A DNA stretch of 64,000 nt from Accumulibacter sp964420975. GTDB taxonomy: Bacteria > Pseudomonadota > Gammaproteobacteria > Burkholderiales > Rhodocyclaceae. Below the pieces are notes generated by a model, which was not told the origin of the DNA, ran no database searches, and saw only the letters and a program-made list of their open reading frames with translations. This document shows, piece after piece, positions 61,350-64,000 of the stretch. The position numbers and the translations under genes are program-made. The stretch lies in the NCBI GenBank assembly GCA_964420975.1, contig CAYQVH010000018.1:16845-80844 (forward strand), read 5' to 3'. Numbering within the stretch: the first letter of the stretch is position 1; every line of letters begins with the position of its first letter.

Positions 61350-61895
61350 TCAGCGCCGGCGGGCAAGGCAAGGCAACATTCGCGACAAAATCTCGTCGCG
61401 GTCCAGAAAGTGATGCTTGAACGCGGCGCCGATGTGCGCGAAGACCAAGACGGCAAGGCAGTAGTTGAGCGTCGCATGCACCGTTTTCAACAACTCACCG
61501 AGTTCCTTGTCTTTGCCGACTAGGTCAGGCAAGGGCAGCACGCCGAAATAGACGGTCTGGAAACCCTTCGCGGAACTCATGAGCCAACCGGAAAGCGGAA
61601 CCGCTATCATCAGCAGATAGAGCAGGTGGTGCAGCCCATGGGCTGCCGCCTGCTGCCACGCCGGGACCGAATCGGGCAGCGGCGGAGGACGATTCCCCAC
61701 TCGCCACGCGAGGCGAAACGCGACCAAAAGCAAGGCCGTAATGCCGGCCCACTTGTGCCACGAGTAGATTTTCAGCTTCTGCGGCGATAAGGGCAGATCG
61801 CTCATGTAGGTACCGACGCCAAAAAGTCCAACCAGCAACACAGCCATCAGCCAGTGCACAGCGATCGAAGTACGCGTGTAACGATCCACAGGCAT
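61350..61895 (-). CDS. cytochrome b561 family protein
   Basis: A 181-residue b561: YTRTSIAVHWLMAVLLVGLFGVGTYMSDLPLSPQKLKIYSWHKWAGITALLLVAFRLAWR (first two haem His), HHLLYLLMIAVPLSGWLMSSAKG and HATLNYCLAVLVFAHIGAAFKHHFLDRD (second pair). Four helices bind two b haems. It probably exchanges electrons with quinol in the inner membrane. It is the first gene of the cluster with two yceI genes, whose products bind quinone-like isoprenoids, and is divergent from a LysR gene. The ATG at 61895 gives the usual MPVDRY start. Confidence 0.92.
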   Translation of the reverse strand: MPVDRYTRTSIAVHWLMAVLLVGLFGVGTYMSDLPLSPQKLKIYSWHKWAGITALLLVAFRLAWRVGNRPPPLPDSVPAWQQAAAHGLHHLLYLLMIAVPLSGWLMSSAKGFQTVYFGVLPLPDLVGKDKELGELLKTVHATLNYCLAVLVFAHIGAAFKHHFLDRDEILSRMLPCLARRR

Positions 61896-61985
61896 AGGGT
61901 CTCTCCGGCTCCACAACAACGCATCAGCGAAAGGCGAACTGTAGTTTGCCGATTGGCGCCCGGCTAGAAGATAATCTGCAATTGT

Positions 61986-62003
61986 TTGTTGCCAAACCAA
62001 CAA
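61986..62003. promoter_or_regulatory. candidate LysR operator in the b561/LysR divergent region
   Basis: The exact dyad TTGTTG-CCAAAC-CAACAA lies 14 bp upstream of the LysR start codon and about 90 bp upstream of the b561 start. The position fits control of both divergent genes. Confidence 0.5.
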
Positions 62004-62017
62004 CAAAGAGAGACAGT

Positions 62018-62926
62018 GTGGATACACTACACGGCATGCGAATCTACGTTCGTGTCGCCGAACGCGGCAGCTTCGCCGCCGTCGCGCGACAGATGGACGT
62101 CGCCCGATCAGTCGTCACACGACAGATCGCGGCACTCGAAGCGCGCCTAGGCGTCAAGCTGATCGCACGCAGCACGCGTAGCCTAAGCTTGACTTCGGCG
62201 GGCACAACTTACCTCGAACGGTGCCGAGAGATACTTCGCCTCGTTGAGGCCGCCGAGAGCCAGCTTGCCGAAGAGCGCCACGAGCCGCGCGGTGTCATCC
62301 GCGTCAGCGTACCGTTGAGTTTTGGCTTGCGCCACTTGTCGCCCCTGCTGCTTGACTTCAACCTTCGCTACCCCGAGGTGACGACAGAAGTCGACTTCAC
62401 CGACCGGCGCGTCAGCTTGATTGAAGACGGACTCGACCTCGCCATCCGGGTAACACCTCGTCTCGATTCACTTGCCGTCGCCCGCCGTATCGGCAGCGGT
62501 CGCCTTTTAGCCGTCGCTGCACCGGAATATCTGCGCCGCCACGGCGAACCGATTCATCCGGCCGATCTCGTACGCCACGAGTGCCTCGTGTATCTGCCGG
62601 CGCAACAGGAAGGCTGGCCATTTCAGGTCGATGGAACGCTCGAGGTGTTTCCGGTGCGTGGCCGCATACGCGCCAACAACGGCGACGCCTTGTTGGCTGC
62701 CGCCGTTCGCGGTCTCGGGATCACGGTGCAGCCGGATTTTCTACTCAGCGCGGCGATCCGCGCCGGCACGGTGCAGCGCATACTCGGCAATTTTCCCTTG
62801 CCTGAATTGGGCATCTTCGCGCTGCTACCGGGAAATCGCTACGTCCCCCAGCGCGTGCGTGTACTGGTTGATTACTTGGCCGAACGGATAGGCGGCAACG
62901 ACTGGCTTGGCGGAAACACCCGATAA
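62018..62926 (+). CDS. LysR-family transcriptional regulator
   Basis: A 302-residue LysR protein. From the GTG at 62018 it reads MDTLHGMRIYVRVAERGSFAAVARQMDVARSVVTRQIAALEARLGVKLIARSTRSLSLTSAG (HTH), with GRFT-like effector domain segments VDFTDRRVSLIEDGLDLAIRV and LVRHECLVYLP. This N-terminus is typical of the family branch, and GTG has AGAGAGA upstream; longer frames start inside the operator. It is divergent from the b561/YceI operon and is its likely regulator. Confidence 0.88.
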   Translation: MDTLHGMRIYVRVAERGSFAAVARQMDVARSVVTRQIAALEARLGVKLIARSTRSLSLTSAGTTYLERCREILRLVEAAESQLAEERHEPRGVIRVSVPLSFGLRHLSPLLLDFNLRYPEVTTEVDFTDRRVSLIEDGLDLAIRVTPRLDSLAVARRIGSGRLLAVAAPEYLRRHGEPIHPADLVRHECLVYLPAQQEGWPFQVDGTLEVFPVRGRIRANNGDALLAAAVRGLGITVQPDFLLSAAIRAGTVQRILGNFPLPELGIFALLPGNRYVPQRVRVLVDYLAERIGGNDWLGGNTR

Positions 62927-63015
62927 GCCGTCGCCAGCGAAGCGCGTCCACTTGCGAAGCGACCTCCGCAAGTGGGAACATTGCATCGACCGAACTATCA
63001 ACGTGAGGAGCTTAT

Positions 63016-63795
63016 ATGATCAACGGCCCAGTCTGGAATGAGACGATTCTGAGACGCGAAAACGAGTTCCCAACCATCCTCGCCATTGGCGACTCCTGGT
63101 TCTGGTACCCGGAGAATAACCTGGCAACCCCACTGCACACGATTCTCAATCGGCGGCATAAACACGTAATTCTCGTGCGCGGTCAGAACGGTGCCGAAGC
63201 AGCCGAGTACGAGGCGGGACCGATTCGCGCGCAGATCGAGAAGGATCTCGACCGCGAGAAGGGATACGGCAGGACCTTGAAGGCCGTTTTCCTGTCCGGT
63301 GGTGGCAACGATCTGGCGGGCAAGGACGACCTGCCGCAGCTCCTGCTTCAGAACTGTAGCGCTGCTGGTGCCGCCAGCACGTGCTTGCGTAGCGGCCAGC
63401 CGGAAGAGCTTTTCCGGCAAGTGTGCGAGTCGCTACGCAGTGTCGTTACCTTGGTGGAAAAGAAACTTCCGGGTACTCCGGTATTCATACACGGCTATGA
63501 CTATGCCTGCCCAAACGGTGAAGGATTTCTCGGTCTGGGTCAATGGCTACAGTTTCCGATGGATCAATGCAAGGTTTCGCGCGCCTTGCACCAGGAACTG
63601 GTCAAGCTCTTGATCGACCGTTTTCGCCTGGCGCTCGAAGCGCTTCAAGCGACGGCGCCCTCCGTACGTTTGATCGACGGCCGCGGAACCTTGTCAACCG
63701 CCGATTGGGCGAACGAGCTCCATCCAACGGTCAGCGGGTTCAACCGGTTGGCGAGCTGCTGGCGGGCGCCGCTTGAGGCCGCTGGACTCGCCTGA
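63016..63795 (+). CDS. SGNH/GDSL-type hydrolase
   Basis: A 259-residue SGNH-like hydrolase without a signal peptide. Block I is ILAIGDSWFWYP (nucleophile Ser in GDSW), the oxyanion Gly/Asn block is FLSGGGNDLAGKDDL, and the catalytic Asp/His block is WANELHPTVSGFNRLASCW. It may be an esterase or lipase acting on an intracellular or exported substrate; the substrate is unknown. Ribosome site GAGGAG lies upstream. It stands alone and converges on the rRNA operon. Confidence 0.8.
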   Translation: MINGPVWNETILRRENEFPTILAIGDSWFWYPENNLATPLHTILNRRHKHVILVRGQNGAEAAEYEAGPIRAQIEKDLDREKGYGRTLKAVFLSGGGNDLAGKDDLPQLLLQNCSAAGAASTCLRSGQPEELFRQVCESLRSVVTLVEKKLPGTPVFIHGYDYACPNGEGFLGLGQWLQFPMDQCKVSRALHQELVKLLIDRFRLALEALQATAPSVRLIDGRGTLSTADWANELHPTVSGFNRLASCWRAPLEAAGLA

Positions 63796-63871
63796 TTCGG
63801 TGTAGACACGAGACCACACTTCGCATAGTCCCGTCGAGTCTGACAACAGCCGCCCTGGTCATTCGAAAGCG

Positions 63872-63905
63872 AAACGCCCTCGAGAGGGTATTCTGGAGGG
63901 CGTTT
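63872..63905 (-). terminator. rRNA operon terminator
   Basis: On the minus strand a 9-bp stem AAACGCCCT / AGGGCGTTT follows the 5S rRNA 3' end by about 12 bp. The sequence after it is CGCTTTC, so the T-run is short. Confidence 0.7.
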
Positions 63906-63917
63906 GGGGGGAGGGGG

Positions 63918-64000
63918 GCCTGGCGGTGACCTACTTTCACACATACGAGATGCACTATCATCGGCGCGCCTTCGTTTCACGGTCCTGTTCGGGATGGGAA
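63918..64000 (-). rRNA. rrf: 5S ribosomal RNA, 3' part (cut by window edge)
   Basis: Read on the minus strand, the sequence TTCCCATCCCGAACAGGACC ... GTGAAAGTAGGTCACCGCCAGGC is the 5S rRNA loop A/B region to the 3' end. The 5' third lies beyond the window. The rest of the rRNA operon should therefore extend rightward of this window on the minus strand. Confidence 0.93.

Overview
The window is a GC-rich bacterial chromosome segment. It most likely comes from a betaproteobacterium of the Rhodocyclales, possibly near Accumulibacter. Support includes the polA / DUF2782 / thrB arrangement, two BPSS1780-type membrane proteins, the rsfS-rlmH-maf cluster, a PHB-depolymerase-type hydrolase and a CbbR-like LysR regulator. 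The species assignment is inference from gene content and order only.

Layout. 0.2-8.2 kb: a LysR regulator, a TerB-like protein, then a leftward block of tam, a TSUP permease and a branched-chain amino-acid-type ABC importer (livK, livH, a fused livM-livG, livF). 8.4-19.8 kb: a cytochrome c, a DMT exporter, polA with a lipoprotein, DUF2782, thrB, two membrane proteins, rsfS, rlmH, maf and a hybrid histidine kinase. 19.8-24.7 kb: glycolate oxidase glcDEF ending in a truncated AMP-binding protein. 24.8-33 kb: a ParB-like protein, an M16 peptidase, mscL, an aminotransferase, a secreted esterase, a GlsB-type protein and a BON/LysM protein. 33-38.3 kb: an accessory island bounded by a 61-bp direct repeat. 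It holds a frameshifted CHAT-protease remnant, a vapBC toxin-antitoxin pair and an ISAs1-family element split by an IS110/IS1111-type element. 38.3-42.2 kb: a UshA-like nucleotidase and an acyl-CoA ligase. 42.4-45.1 kb: a copper-binding RiPP (HvfABC/bufferin-type) cluster. 45.3-50.4 kb: an RNA-repair locus (rtcR, sigma-54 promoter, tRNA-like RNAs, slipin, zinc-ribbon protein, rtcB). 50.4-55.7 kb: an IS3 scrap, a lipoprotein, a DASS transporter, aspA and a Dcu transporter with an in-frame TGA. 56-58 kb: a DUF3313 lipoprotein, IS5- and IS21-type remnants and tRNA-Leu(UAG). 58-64 kb: rfbA-rfbC, a LysR-governed cytochrome b561/YceI/YceI/nitroreductase cluster, an SGNH hydrolase and the 3' end of a leftward rRNA operon (5S).

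The two most interesting parts lie next to each other. The first is the RNA-repair operon. About 500 nt of leader between its sigma-54 promoter and the slipin gene carries two successive tRNA-like elements. One ends in a perfect T-arm, an acceptor strand and ACCA. The other has canonical D- and T-arms, but its anticodon arm is 14 nt instead of 17 nt, so it has no anticodon loop. The second is the RiPP cluster, whose precursor has three copies of a 19-residue repeat containing the DGKCGEGKCG core. It is encoded just downstream of rtcR, and a long inverted repeat separates the precursor gene from its modifying enzymes.
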